NCBI RefSeq assembly: GCF_032452875.1
Contig: NC_083878.1
Span: forward strand, 59,749,378 to 59,813,377
DNA from: Bos javanicus
Lineage: Eukaryota > Chordata > Mammalia > Artiodactyla > Bovidae
Direction of reading: 5' to 3'
DNA length: 64,000 bases
The position numbers were made by a program, and so were the translations under genes. Below, piece after piece: positions 1 to 15,500 of the stretch (the first letter of the stretch is position 1; each line of letters begins with the position of its first letter). The notes below the pieces were generated by a model that saw nothing but the letters and a program-made list of their open reading frames with translations, did not search any database and had not been told where the DNA came from.

Positions 1-473
1 GATATAAATTATCATTTTATTATAAATATGCAATTAATAAAAAGCTAAAATACTCAGGAGTCCAAGAACAGCTACTAGGAAGTATCTCTAGACAAAAAGA
101 CTCACTGAAATAATCACCCCAACTCTTTACAACGTCAGTTCTAATCTGTAAACATCTGCATGATTCTACACTGTTTATATAGATTGGAAGATTTCAGAGC
201 TGGAAGAGATCTAACCTTAGGTCAGCATGCCCAGATATATGAAGTGACCTGGCGTATGATGACATAGTTAATTACTGATATGTTAAGAAACAGAATTCTA
301 TTTTCTTAAGAGTCTGCTGGCCAGTGTAAGTCACTCATAAAAAGTACAAATGTCTTCCAAACTCTACAGAACTAACATTACATCTTATATATACACACAT
401 ACACACACACAGGATCCCATAAAAATGTTCTTCCATTAGGCTTTTACACAGGTTTATTTTCCAGGTAACTTAC
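1..473 (-). other. Partial USP34 intron after exon 39
   Basis: AT-rich intron with one short CA microsatellite (388-411). I see nothing else. Confidence 0.8.
388..411. repeat. CA microsatellite
   Basis: About ten CA units interrupted by a single T. Confidence 0.8.
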
Positions 474-581
474 CTATACAGGCATTTCTAAGTTCTGGAG
501 GGCTATAGGAATTAAGAAGAGTTAACAGTTTATGGGCAAATTCAATTCGCTCCTGCCACTGGATTAACGCTTGCTTCACGT
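474..581 (-). CDS. USP34: USP34 window exon 39 (most 3' exon in window)
   Basis: Codons 1500-1536, DVKQALIQWQERIEFAHK through LRNACI plus one base. It is 108 bp; acceptor TTCCAG, donor GTAAGT. The split codon at its end shows that coding continues left of the window. Confidence 0.93.
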
Positions 582-3500
582 CTGGAAACACAAAAGCATA
601 CGTAAATATGCCATCTGAAGTCAAACTTCTTCACAATTATTTTCTGTTGTAAACTACAGAATGCTAAGACTAAAACATTCAAATTTATTACATAAACATC
701 TTTAGTGAAAGCTAAGTGATTATTTTTATAAGATAGCTACTATTGTTAAACTTGCTAGATTTCTTAAAACACATATTTTAGTGATTGTATGTCCCATTTT
801 CTAGAAATTCACATACATTTCAAAGTTTATATGATTTTTACAGGGACACAAGAGGTAACTGTTTTATAGTTATTTCTCTTGAAAATAAATTATCTAATCT
901 AAGCCATGGAAGTTTCCAGCTGGAGAACCTTCACAAATACTCATGTTGTTACTGTGCTTGGAAATATTTTCCAGTCTCCTAAATCTTTTTTTTTTTTAAT
1001 ATTTTATTGGAGGATAATTGCTTTACAATATTGGGCTGGTTCCTGCCATACATCAACATGAATCAGCCACTAGCATGCTTGCCTATTTTTAAGGCACGAA
1101 TAAAGAAAATAAACAAGAACATTCCAGCTTTACATCAGGAGGTCACAAACATTTTCCTAATGGTTAGCTAACATCAGCCTTGTAAAGACAAATTCTCTGA
1201 AGCATGTGGTTTAAAAAGTCTTATTTCACTCTTTAATTGTTAAACTAATAAAAATAAGTAGGATTAAGCAAACCTTTTCTCTGAAGATATGGGCGTGTAG
1301 ACTTCAAAACTGAAAGGAATATTGACAGAAGTTCTACTAAGTCTCCAGTCACATGGCAAGCTGTGGCTTCATGATACATCATGTGCAGTGTGTTGAAAGA
1401 CTACAAGTGATTAAAAAAAATAAAAACTTCATTCCACTTTTACTTTATGGAGCCACAAAATTATACCACTCATCCTCTATGACATGTTTTCAGACTCAGA
1501 CTATGAGTGTGCCTATGTGCACAAAGCAAATGTATCTGCTTTCTACCTACAAGTCAAAGACCCCCATTCAGCTCTTTTAAAGCACAGAACAGACCTCACT
1601 CTCAGAGTCTGATATTTTGTGTTTACATTTTACTTTGAACAAATAATTTATTTAATTAGACTTTTACGGGGGAGGGGGTGGTGGTTTACTGTTTGCTCTA
1701 AGTACACATTTCTAAGACTGCAAGTTTCAAAGATTACAAAGCAGCAGTAACAACAGGAAGACTGGGGAGAACAGGCTACTGTTTTAACTAACTTTCCAGA
1801 GTTTCTATCAAAGACAACAGTGAAACTGCTGTCAGTCATAGTAGGTCTAAAATAGTAGCAGTAAAATGGTAGGTCTAAAAGAGGTAAAAGAACTCCAAAG
1901 GTAAAATTCCTTTAATCATATTGGCTTGTTAAATCTTTTGATTCCTTTAACTGTACTAGCTAATGAAACCCTTGGTTTCTATTTCATTGTACACCAATGC
2001 ATCATCTTCCTAATCTTGTCAAATCAGTTCACCATGGCCTATAAACTACTCACAATTCACAGGTGAAAATTCATAACCTAGAATCTGTGACAGTACATAA
2101 TCTGAACAATGTACTCATGTGACATTTAATGTGTTAGTTGTGAGGACAGAAATCATGACTATCTTGTTCACTGCTATATCCCCCGTGCCTAGCACAATGC
2201 CTGACAGAGTAGACATTCAAACAGTTGTTGAAGAATTAAGTTCTCATTACTCTTCTTCACAAACTTCTGTTTTAGCCAGACAGACTTTGCTTTTGTTGAA
2301 TACAACCAATACTTTCTTACCTTTGTGTTGATTAAATCATTTACGTTAATCCTTTTCTATTTTGTCTCTGCAGGTTCACATTCTTCAAAGCAGAGTTTCA
2401 TATACTGTATCCTTATTCTATAATACCATCAACTGAAAAAACTATCCTACCTTTTAATTTTCATAGTGCCCTTGGTATGTACTCTTTAACCTTATCTCCA
2501 TTATTAGACTAAAGGGTATGATGCACCTCCGTAGACTTAAAATCATCGTAAGAGTTGTGGATGTTCAGTAATTATGGGAAGAATGAACAGTTGATTTTTA
2601 ACCACCTATAGCAGCCTCACTAGGTTCCTCTTCCTCTAATGAGGAACGCACATAAGTGCACTCTTGAGAAACTGTGTCAATTAAATCCTACAAATTTCAT
2701 TCATTTCTAGTCCTACAAATGAAATGAATGTATGTAATTGTTATGGAAAAAGAAAACAGCATGCTTAGTACCATGATGTAGTTATTCTTAGAATATAAAG
2801 TAGCATTTACTGATTTGCATATTTAAAATCCAGACACCTATAATAAACTCTAAATATACACAAAAAAAGTTTTGGTGAGAACATTAAATTGGAATAAATC
2901 TATAGTAAAACACAATAAAGCATTTACCTCAGTCATCAGGATTAACCCTCGATTAAATACAACAAGAAGTCTGTCTTCATCAGATTCTAATAGTATTCTG
3001 AAGGCACTAGAAAAATACATAAAGTCCAGTTTGAGAACTCTGAATCAGAACAGAACACTTACGTGGTTGGCGGGTGCGGTGGGGGGTTGGGGGTCGGAGA
3101 ATAAGTAAACTGTCATTTTGGTTCTCTACTTTCTTACCTAGAAAAAAGACAGCTACATCTAGGTCTTAGTAATTTAATAAAAAGATAATATTTAAAAAGA
3201 AATCTTCAATGCAACCTGGGCGGGGGACCCCAAAACTTCTGTTGGCGCTGAAAATAATCTACATAATAATCATCCATAAGTAGGTTCATTACTCTTATTA
3301 ACAGACTTTCACTATTAGTACTGGAAACTGCTATTATACAGTACAGTCGGAAATTCTATTTTAGTGAGATGTTTTTCTTTCCTTTTTAAAAACAGTTATC
3401 AGGAAAACTCCAAATTTTCTTTTGAAAATAAGCTTTTAAGTAGCAAATCTTGGGAAAACAATGTTTCCAAATTAATGCTAAAATTTTGAAAGTTTCTTCA

Positions 3501-6500
3501 AAGAGTCTTGGCAAGTGCAGTTAATTTGATCTTACGTACTAACAAAGATTCAAATTTTAAGGTTTTCTGAAGAAGATAACCTTATCTATTGTGGGTTGAT
3601 TACCTTAAGATTCCACAGTGTTCAAAAGAGTACTGCCAAAAAAATGTGTGTCTAATAAAAGACATCAGTCCCAAGTCTCAGATGCAATACACAGAAAAGA
3701 AGTTAATCTAGACTTTATTTCTACAGTTAAAGGGAATTAAGTGTAATTTGTAGCAGTTCCTTTATAGCTATTCAGTAATTTCTGAGCTCTGAACAATTAA
3801 CTGTAAAGATGATATTTTGTTATTTTGGCTAATTCCTATAGTTAAAAAAGATAGATCTGGGCTAAATAAAGAAAAGTATCTTAACAGTGAAACTTATTCA
3901 GAGATGGAGTAAGCTATCTAGAGGCCTCTAGAATTGAACTGTCCAAGCGTAAGTTAGGATGAACTGCCAAGAGAGAAGGATTCAAGCTTTAGGTGGAAGA
4001 TCATACATTAAGGTTCCTTCCAACCCTAATGATTCTGATAAAACACACAGAGACAATCCAAATCAAAATAAAAACTATTCAAAAGCAGCTAGCTAGCTCT
4101 CAAAATACAAAGTCTGCCTAAGTGTCAAAAGGTTTAAATGCTTTCCCAATAACCTTAAAGAACTGGTAAACTTTCTCTTATATAAACAATTTAAATTATT
4201 CCTCTTTAAGTGTCAAAATGATGTTCCCTTACTTGGAAAAACAAAACAAAAACATCAAAAAAATTTTTTTTACCTTATTAAAGTAGTCCAGCAGGACCGG
4301 CCATCTAAGCAACGTAAGTAACAACTTATGGTTGTTTTCTTAAACTGTTTAATATCTTCTAATTCTTCTTCTCTCATATCTGGCCTCTGAGCTATGAACA
4401 GTTGCATCAGGTTAAATAGTTCTTCTACTGCCTGAAAAGGGTAAAAAGCATAGTGATGACCTTTTAGCCCTATACCATTTTATAGTATCTGTTTCTCATT
4501 TGTAAGTGTTGTGCTCATTTAGCTAGCTCTTAAAATTATACAAATTAACTTAAATTGCAGTGGCATTCATAAACAATTAAAAAATCAGCAATGGATTCTA
4601 TTTTAAAATTTTAATATATTACTTACTAGAAGAAAATTACCTTAAAATAGAATTTCAAGATTAAAACCTATAAGTAAATACAGTTCAACTATAGTCCTAA
4701 AACTATTTAAATTACTAGTTTTGTAATGTCAAATATATGTTCCAGAGACGCAATGCCAATCTTTTGTCTCTTTTAAATGAGAAATTATTACTTTGTCACA
4801 AAGATTTCACACACCTCAATTACACCTGAATACCGTTTTTTAGAAACTCTTTGTGGCAATATTTAGAGTGATCTTTCCAGACTGACAGATGATCCAGTTC
4901 AAGCCACCTGATGATGAACCACTTTTGGTACTTATTATACTCACTTTCTTTATTATAGGCATTCTAACTTTCTTGACAAAAAATTAGATTATTCTTTCTG
5001 GGTAAGAAAAACAATTCACTATATTATGTCTAAAGGACAGTTAAGTTCCTTTATTCCTTCAACAGGAAAAAAGTACAGCACCCAATTCAAGGATACTAAT
5101 ATTTAAAATACCATTTACTACAGTCATGTGATTGAGCTTTTAAGTAAATCTTGAATGTCTTGAAAAAGTTCCTTCCTTCTACACTCCCATCACCTCCCAT
5201 TTAGCAAAGTATTTCTCCTATTAGCAGTTTATGGTCTTTGGGTTGACAACCGCTTGAAAAAGGGTTCTGCACTCTGCTTCCAACCTCCTTCCCAGATTTA
5301 TACCCTCTTGGTGTAAATTTGAGTTTACAACAAAGAGTAAGAAGCAATGATGGAAAGAAATATCCAAGAATGACAGCCTAACATGAAGAGAGGAAACTTT
5401 AATATAAAACCTATAGTCTGCAAAGAAAAACGAATCAGACTTAGATGGTATATATTTGTATTCTGACAGGCCCACCTCTTAACCATTTCATTCACTTGAA
5501 TGTAGTGTGAACAAGTGAAAAGGATTCCCTGGTGGCTCAGATGATAACGAATCTGCCTGCAATGCAGGAGACCTGGGTTTGATCCCTGGATCGGGAAGAT
5601 CCCCTGGAGAAGGGAATGGCAATCCACTCTAGTATTCTTGCCTGGACAATTATCCATGAGGTTGCAAAGAGCCAGACACAACTGAGCAACCCAGCAAGCA
5701 AACATGAACAAAGAAACCAAAAAACAAAAAACCCTAGGGAACATTCTCAGCTAAGAAAATATTGTCTAGCTCACAGTTTAGCAAAGCATGTACATCTTGA
5801 TAATAAATATCTAAATAGTGAATACTCACTTCCTTAAAACTATACCACAAAGCTGAATTTTCTGATTAGGTATATATGAAAAACTCATTAACAAAACCAC
5901 AAATTAACATAGATAAGTTCCATTAGAGATAAAATTTCAATAATCAAACTAAAAAAATTATCTACACACTTATCAGTTTTTCCCCCACTTATCAATTTTA
6001 TAACATTTTACAAATATAGTCAAGAAAACAAATACACCTATAAGAACAGTTAATTAGACTATACTCCCATATTTTGTCACTACACCCCACAAGGGGAAAA
6101 ACAGGCATTTCCAATTAATTTGAGAATACAGATACAAGAGTTATCATTTTACTCACTCCAGGGTATTGGCTGGCATGTGGTGTAAGATTCTTAAAGGCCC
6201 ACTGAATGTTCTGGTGAGAAGCCAGTTGTCGTGTAAATGCAGGAGACTGCTCACAGCAGAGCCTCAGAATGCCATAGTAGGCAGGCAGCATCCCACGGTT
6301 AAAAAGCACCACATCCTGATCATCATGGTCAGCAAGGATGTAATTGAAGGCAATGTTCTTGGTTACCACTGGGTTCTGAACAATAAGGCGGATATTCTCT
6401 GGACAGTCAGCACACACATTGTACCAAAACGAAAGCAAAGCCTGTTTATTGTGATTTGTAGCTATTGCTGGCTCAGAAAGTTTAGGCTGGAAAAGGTTCC

Positions 6501-9500
6501 ACAAATCCATGAAATATGTGGAAAACATCAGCTTCTCAGTTTTGGAAATTAAACAGTAAGTCATAAAGCTAAAATAGGGCACTAGCTTTGTAGTGCCATG
6601 AACAGCAGCATCAACATAAAGTTTGGCTCTTGAGAGCAAACCAAGGAGCACGTTGTAGACCTGATGTAGGACTACTGTTGTGTCTGGACTGAGTGGAAGG
6701 TCACGGGTTGGGATGTGCAAAGACCTTGTTGACCGGAACATCTGGCGGAATGAATTGCTTGGTATAAGGGACACCAGAAGATAAGCTGCAGCTATAAAAT
6801 GTAAAACAAAACTGTCAGATGTTTATAAGATATGAAATAGACTGAAGAGCAGTCATTAAACACAAAGCCACTCTTCCCTGTAAAAATCAAAATGAATAAA
6901 AATTAAAGAGACATGAACATCTCTTTTAATATCTTTCTGCTCTACCACTCGTACCAGAGAAAGATCCCAAGGAATGACAAAAACAGACGCCTTCCATTCT
7001 GTCACTATTATTTTTAAGTGGTGACAACAATTGCAGTAACTACTAGAAAGTTTTAAACCTCTTCTGTTCAGCTTTCCCAAGATACAGAATTTTCCCATTT
7101 GTTTTTATCATTTTATTTCTTCTCAGGGAGTAACATGGTTTAACAGGAAGAACACAGCATTTGGGGCCAGAAGACCTACGCTGTCTGACAGGGTCAAATA
7201 TTTAATTTAAGGCCTTAGTTTTCTTCCTCCTTATCAATTATTACAAAATAATATTATTTTGTAGATAATGGTAAACTTACATTATAAAAATAGAATGAGA
7301 TTTATCTAAAAGAATTTTGTAGTATAAATTATATATACATATGCCAATTAGAGAACACCAACTTCGGAAAATCTTTAGAAGTCTTCTAGGCTAACCCTGC
7401 GTGCAAAGAAAGAATCCCTACCTTCAACATATATCTGAAAAATGTTGTTAAGCCTATGGTATAATTCTGAGAGGATGACTCATTAGTTGAGTCCATCTGT
7501 AAAAGGAGTTAGTATGAGCTAGGCACTTTACAAATATTATCTCATTTAATCTGCACAATCATTCTCGACGTAAGTGATGATACATTGGAAAATTTGAATC
7601 TTGGAGAAGCAAAGATCAAGATCACACAGATAAAAAGAGGGGGACCCAGATTTTGACCTTGAGAAACGATGATGATGATGACAATGATAATGGTAACAAA
7701 AACAAGAACTGCTAAAATTTATCAAATTCTTAAATTTAACAACACAGCTTTATGTACTTGGTATTACTTTTATTATCTCCACTTTTACTCAGACTTAAAA
7801 TATTAAGACAACCCCATTTTACACAGTTATGGCAGAAATGGAATTCAAACACTGATTGTCAGACTCATGAGTTAATCTTGTTACCAATATTCAATACAGA
7901 GCCTTCTCAAGGCATCTAATGGCTTAGCACAGCCCTTTGCAATACACCTACTAATTCTGTCTCCCACTATTCTACCTATAATTTGATAACTTCATTTGTA
8001 CTGCCAAAGCAAATGATGTTAGGGTTTCTAAATTAACTGTAAACTCTTTTACAGATTTACTTCAAATTAGACTTTACTTTTGCGCAACACTCCATTTTCT
8101 ATATATTTATCAACTAACTATACACTGCTCTGGTTAGTCTGTTTCAGTTAGGCTCAATTTGGTATGTGTTTCAAATATAAAAACTTGGCATGTAGGTGTC
8201 ATCTTGAATAATTTTGTATAAAACTGCAATTGAGAAAAAAATTTTTGATTAAAGAAATTATTCAGTTTAAGTTAAATACTTTTAACCCAATATTTTATTG
8301 TGAAAAAAATCCCAAATACCCTGAAAGGTTGAAAACACTCTACCAAATAATGGCCCATGGACCCACCACATAAAGTCTATAATTAACATTTTGTTTTGCT
8401 TTATCAGATACTTAACCATCTACTTAGTTCTATAAAAGTTCCGTGCTTTTAAACAAAAAGGTAAGTTCTGCTAGGGAGAAGAACACAACTTTTAAATTAT
8501 ATCTATCTTTGAGAACAAACATGAAGGTCAATGTGAAAGAAAAGACCATCTTTCTAAAAACTGCCTTGCTAGAATATAATTTAAGAATTCCCAGTTCTAG
8601 AGAACTTAGAATAAAACTTCCATTTCTACAAGGTAACTCAACTATTCTAGGCCATCTATCATGTCACCATTTTTCTTTTCTCTAAACATTTTAAACAGTT
8701 ATTCTTTACAATTTTGCAGGATTTAAAAGTATTTCTCTGTAGCTTTTCTTCTACACGTTACCCTAATTCTTACTGAGTTATATTACTCTATTTAAATATT
8801 TGGCTCCTATGTTCAAACATTCAAAAGCATGCTTTCATATTTCTACAGTCTTCATTATTTTAATTTTTAAATGATGCATAACTATTTCCTATCTAAACAT
8901 CTAGTTTTAATTTTTCACAATTATAACTAATGCTATTGGACATTCATATATTGGATGACTTACTTATACTAGAATCCCTGAAATGGTATTACGGAGTTGA
9001 AAAAGGGAAAAAAAAAAATTTAAGGATCTTGGTACATACTGCTAAACTGCATTTTATAAGGATAATATTAACTTACAAAGTCACTTCAATGTATGAGATG
9101 CTTTCTTCAGCACCATTATGTATGTTAGGTGTACTAGCTAAAAAGCTTTCCTTCTCTTTTTTTTTTGGGGGGGGGGGGGCGGAAGGAGGAAAGGTGGTTC
9201 AACATAGGTTTTTAATTGTCTTATGGTCTGGAGTCAGGACATAAATACCAACCAGCATATGTGTCCGCTCTTACAAATATCCCATTACTGTGGTGTTGCC
9301 TAAACTGATAAGAAGAAAAGCCTACGAGCAGAGCACCACTGCCAATCCATGTGTACCCATGACTGACACATGTTCTCCCACTTCTACTGTGACATTATTA
9401 CTACAGTACACTTGTAGTGTACCAACACTGACACATTACTTTTAACTCAGTTCCACACTTTAGATTTTAATAGTTTTGTCGTAATGTTCTTCTGCTTCTA

Positions 9501-12500
9501 GGATCTCATTTAGGATACACCAGATTCAGATGTCATGTCTCTTTAACCTCCTCTTGACTGTGACACTTTGTCGGACTTTCTTTTGAAGACCATAGTAGTT
9601 TTGAGTAGTGGTCCAGTATTTTTGTAGAATGTCCCTCAAATGAGTTTATGTGATGTAGAGTAGACTAAGGTTATAGGATTTGGGGAGGAAGACCACATAA
9701 TGAAGTGCCCCTTGTATCACATTATACCAAGGGCACATGCTATCAGTATGACTTATTAGTGATACTTTTAACATTAATTACCTGCCAGAGTTAATGTTTG
9801 TCAAGTTTTTTCACTTTAAAAGTTATTTTCTCTATCCGTAATACTCTGTTCTTTGAAAGCAAGACACTAAAGCTGATACTCAAAGGGTATGAAATTACAC
9901 TCCACCTTTGGAGGGGAAAGATATACAAAAATGATTTGGAATTCTTGTGTATGGGGGATGCGCCTCCTCATTTATTTGTTTATTCAATCATTCATTTGTA
10001 TTAGCATGGACTCATGGACATTTATACTTTGGATTATGATTCAGTGCTATGTTAACTGTTTTTCGACCCAATGTGTTCCAGGTTTGGAGACTGGGAGATC
10101 ATCAGGTTGGTTCTATGTCCCTTCAACATATCCTTATCATTGTTTCTGGAGCATTTCATTACTTTCTGGTTCTACAAGATGCTCCAGGCTCATCTTGTTT
10201 ATTCCCTGCCCCAGGCCTATAATCAGCCATTTCTCCCAGGAACTGTGATTCATTTTACTAGAAATGTTATTCAAAAACATGGATCTGGGTATTCGATGTG
10301 CTTGCTGCTTTCAGAGTGTCACTCATTGTTTGCGCTCTCAATAGAAAACTAGGAAATACAATTTTAATGACTAAATTGAATGATTAAAGAATTTTTAAGA
10401 ATGAACCACTTTGATTTTTATTTAATACTATCAAAAGAAAACACTGTGTGTATTTATGAGCAGTTTCCTATTCTGTGAAATATCTATTTTTGCTATTTGT
10501 CCATCTGTCTTCCAAGATCTTTGCTTATTCCCTTCTGGCCTGGATACAATAAAGATAGTCATCATTTAACTCCCATAACTTTAGAGAATATTTTCTCTCA
10601 GCCTGTACTGTTTTTATTGCTACTTTTACCCTTAGCCTTCTCAAGTTATTTTTAAGACAAGATCTCTTCACTAATGCTGATCATGCTTTTGTGACTCTAC
10701 CAAAAAAGGAAACAAAAATGATGGTGGTGGTGATGTCACCCAAGAAAGACAGTTTCCTATACTTGAAAAAAAAAAAAAATTACAGATATTTGTAAAATAC
10801 TGTCATAGGTTTTCAAATACTAATAAAACTTTGGCCTTTAAAACAGTATTTCAAAAATAAACAAGAGTATCTCTAAGAGTCTTTTTGCATTATATACAAT
10901 GAGCATACTATAATCACCTTAAAAACAAAACTTGGAACAACAAACGGTTTGTTAAATTCTGAATATTTGACTTACAAGTCCTGACTCTAGGATAATTGTG
11001 AGCCAAAAGAAACCGCTCAACCCAGTTTTCCATATTCTGTAGAACCCAGCTGTGTGCCAGTTTGTTTCGGGGTGTCTGCACTGCCAACCAATCTAGACAC
11101 TGAGAAGGATTGTATTCAATCACCTACAAGTAAAATGACAAGAACAGAATGTAAGTCTAAGTGCGTGAGCAGTTACTCTTTCAAACTGACTTTTGGTATA
11201 TACATTAGACACTTGAAAGCTAAAACAGTTTCCTGAAAACTAGAACCTGAAAGAAGTTTCACACCCATGTTTTTTTCTCCCATTTTTAAAGCAATTTATT
11301 TTTATTAACAGGAATATGTTCAAAAAGTTTTTCTCAATAGTTTACAAAATCAAATTATATTAACCAAGGATTCTAGCAAAGGACCAATAAGAGAAACCCA
11401 ATGACTTTTAGGTCTTAAGTTTACAAACTTATTTAAAACTGTTTTCAGGGCTTTCTTGGTGGTACAGTGGACGGGAATCCGCCGGATAGTGCAGATGACA
11501 CAGGTTCAATCCCTGGTCCAGGAAGATCACACATGCCACAGAGCAATTAAGCCTTTGCAGCACAACTACTGACACTTTGTGCTCTAGAGCCTGGGAGCTG
11601 CAACTGCTGAGCTCACATGCTGCAACTACCGAAGTCCAGATGTTCTAGAGTCTATGCTCAGCAACAAGAGAAGCCACCGCAGTGAGAAGCCCTCACATCA
11701 CAACTAGAGAGTAGCCCCTGCTTGCCACAACTAGAGAAAAGCCTGTGCAGCAACAAGAACCCAGCATAGATAAAAACAAATAAACAAAATTAAAATTTTT
11801 TAAAGTATACATTAAAGTGCTTTAATTCCTTGAAGTTTCCATCTTTACTTTTCTTATTGTTTGACCAATCTGCTACTATAATTGAGAATGAAAACTAGCT
11901 CAGTATACTGCTGGAAAGATTTTCTTCATGGAAATCTAGAGGTTGGAAAATTATGGATTGCAGGACAAATTCTGTGGTTTGCTTGTTTTTGAGTTTGTAT
12001 TGGAACATAGCCATGCCCACTCATTTATATTTTGTCTATGGCTGATTTTATGGTAAAACAGCAGTTGAGTGGTTGACAGAGACCATATGGCCCACAAAAC
12101 CTAAAATATTTACTATCTGGCCTATCAAGAGAAAAAGTCCACCAAGCCCCTAGACCAGCGAGAGGGCATTTCCAACACTCAGTAAGAAATTCTGTAACCT
12201 CAGCAGTAATTCTAGAAGAAAGGTAGTGTTTGGTGCTTTCTCTGTATTTTCTATCAACTACTGAAAGCAGCTAGTTTTTATTTCTAGGGCTTCTACCACT
12301 TCATGGAATCTTTGAGAGCAGGGGAATGGGAATGAGAACCTCATATGGACTAAAGGTTGTTTATGATTCTACAAGAAAGTCTTTAAACATCTGAGACACT
12401 AACTAGCCAGAAACTCTTCTTCCTTTAGATCTTCTGACTAAAAGCCATCTTTTCTTCTCTTGACCTGTGACTTACTAAAACCATTTTGAGTTACCCAAGC

Positions 12501-15500
12501 AAGAAGAAACTAGTACTTAAAATGGCAGCGATTGTATTAGAAAAATAAATACTAGAACATCTACAAGACTTACCTCCCATATCCTCTGCAGAATGTAAGA
12601 TGCAAAGGGAGGCATTCCTGGAGGTCCACCGGCAAACTCCATTAGCATAGTCAACAATTTAAAGAAAGGATTGGCTGCCTATAAGACACATACATGACTG
12701 CGTATTTAGAGCTGGTGAATCACTTACTTTTGCTAGAAAACAAATATAACTCTTCTACAGATCACATTTAAATCTGCTGTATTAGGTTAGAGAGATTAGT
12801 ACTCATACATATGAACCTGAACTATCATAAATCAGCAGGATGAGCTCAGGATACAGGGTCAATTGTGCAGCAGCCACATGTAACAGAAAATATAGTTTTC
12901 TGGATGTCAATTTAGGGGGAAAAAAAACTCTAGTTAATGAGACAGCCATGTTTATAGAAAAGTTTAGATTAAAAGTTTCCTGTAGCAACTTTTGCTTGCT
13001 GAGGTAGAATTCATATTAATATTTGAAATGTATTCTCAAAATAGCTATAACATTTTCATTTTTAAAAAGATACATATTTATCCACCTAAGCAGAATTTTA
13101 GTTAGTTCACTTTCTTCCAAGGTACAATATGACATATGCTTCAAACCAAACAACTTTAAAGCTTAGTACCTAGGTGACACACTGATATGTTCAAATTATA
13201 TGTTAATTTAACTGGGAAAATGACATTTGTGATAAGACATGAAGAGGTAATTCAATTTATTCAAGTTTTAAAATAGGTTACTATATTATGGGGGAAGCCT
13301 TGACAAACTTTTCCTCAAGAACAGTTAGAAAGGTTCATCTGAAAGCATGGTCAGTGCTCACAGTAATTTGAAAAACATGAATTAACAAATGTCTACATAC
13401 CTCAGGAGTCAATTTTGCTATTGATGTGAAAAGCATAGATACAATCTAAAACAAAAAAAAAAGTGGGGGGAGGAGAATTTCAGAATATTCTTCCAAAAAT
13501 TACCAAAAAACTTTTGACTGTTTCTCAGTACTTACATGTTCTGCAAGTCGATTATTGTATCGACAAAGGCTGAAAATCAGATTACAAGTTTGTCTTATAT
13601 TGATGCCATCACGAATATGTTGAAACAAGAAGGGAAATCCCTGTCAAAAGCAAAAGTTGTTCATTTAAGAATTGTTTTGTTATTTTTGGGATTATCAAGT
13701 GGTCTAAATATTAAGAAGGTATTACCTTTCCTCCTGTTAATGCCGCCATGTCAGTCTGTGACAGTGTCAAATGCCTGAAAGAAAACATTAGTGGAAATAA
13801 GTTTTTCTTTCCTCTATACTAATTTAGAGCCATTTGAGTCATGATACATAACAACATTGTTGATTCAGTTACAAGTATACCAAGACACCATCATAAAATG
13901 ATTTTTAAACTTTCTGTTAGACTTGTTCATTAGACACCTTTTGGACAATTTTTTAAAATTCCAAGATTTATATATAGAAGTCCAAATCTACTTTATTTCC
14001 ATTTAATTAACTCAATATGTTCATGCACTAAGATGGATTTAATTTAGAGAGCTTTTCTGACACGAGGACCTTTAAAACAAAGCAAACTTTGAAGAAATAA
14101 AGAATTTCACTTTCAAGTTTAAAATTACTGCATATTTCTTCAACTTAGTAAATAAAATTTCAAACACATGCAAAAATAGTGTAAGCATCCCAACAGTCAA
14201 ATTACCAACTCATGGTCAGTGTTGTTTCATTCGTACCTAGTACTTAATCAATTTGAACTATTCTGAAACAACTCAGATATTGTATCACTGAGCCCATAAA
14301 TCAATATATATCTCAAACATAAACTTCAGAAATGTAACACTACCATTATTCACACCTAAATTAAAATTCCTTATTATCATACAAGATCCAGTCAATGTAC
14401 AATTTCCTCAAGTTTCTTAAAAAAAAAAAAAGTTATAATCTGTTTGAATCAGGATCCAAATAAAGTCCTCTGTTGCCATTGGTTGAAATGTCTTTTAAAT
14501 CTCTTTTAGACAACTGGTTTCCCCTCCGATTTTGTTTTTATCTTGCAATTTAATCTGCTGAAGAGTAGGTGGTTTGTCGTGTAGAATTTCCCACATTTCC
14601 ATCTTGCTGATTATATCCTCACTGTGTTGTTTTAACATATTCCTCTGTCCCCATATTTCCTGTAAACTGGTAGTTAAACCCAGAAACTTGATCAGATCTA
14701 GTTTTGACTTTTTAATTAAGAATACCTTGTAAGCGGTGGTATGAACTTTCATCACAAGGCACAATGAAAAGTTGTCCCTCTTTTTCTAATGTTTTCAGCC
14801 CACAATGATCAATTTCTAGATCCATTATTTCATTTGGGATACAAAATACTAGTATCCCAATTCCAGCACTACTTGCTCATTTATTAGCTCAAATACCTCT
14901 ATGACGACGAGCATGTCTGATTTACAATCTGGTTGCCATGAAGTATAATTCTTGCAGGTAAGATAAACACTTGATACTGTTCCTTTATTAATATGCTTTC
15001 AAAATTATCATTTGGTTTCTTAATATACTCCGAAGGTTGCCAATGATTTTTAAAATTTTGTTTTTAGGTATCATTATGAACTCATGGATGTAAACATCCA
15101 TGACATGTTTTAGTCCACTTGCAGTTACTTCTTGTTATTATTGATGTTCAAGTTGTCCAGTCTGTGACCAAAGATACCTCAAGTTGACTCTTGAGACGTT
15201 TTAACATGACCCCAGCAGTCTTTGATAGCCTCCCTGCTTTTCAAAATGACAAAATGTTCAAGGCTTCCCATTCATTTCTTGCCCAAAACCTGGAACTGGC
15301 CATTTTCCTAAGGGACCTTCATTTTTTTCAGTGGTAAATAATATCTAGATGCCAGTGGCACTCATTGATTTTGGGTTGGACAGAGTTTCTAGCCATTTTC
15401 AGAAAATGGGAGATACATAATACATTTTTTGTTTGCTTAAGACAAAATATACCATGAACTGTACTGATACTGCCAAATTCAAATTTAGTGTTGAAGAAGT

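Larger units (their letters stand above)
6792..10975 (-). other. USP34 intron 34-35 (4.2 kb)
   Basis: Three MIR relics (7.1-7.9 kb) are followed by about 2 kb of ancient L1M-type sequence (8.27-10.37 kb) with a T10G13 tract inside. From 10.4 to 10.9 kb I see nothing firm. Confidence 0.7.
11124..12573 (-). other. USP34 intron 33-34
   Basis: Contains a CHRL-type SINE (11447-11800) and a hAT-like relic (11935-12165). From 12.17 to 12.57 kb nothing is recognised. Confidence 0.75.

Noticed and set aside
5325..5744. 139-codon open frame on the minus strand
   Set aside because: Its middle is reverse-translated Bov-tA SINE; the rest is intron.
6166..6552. 128-codon open frame on the plus strand
   Set aside because: It is the antisense shadow of USP34 exon 35 and has no family resemblance or regulatory context.
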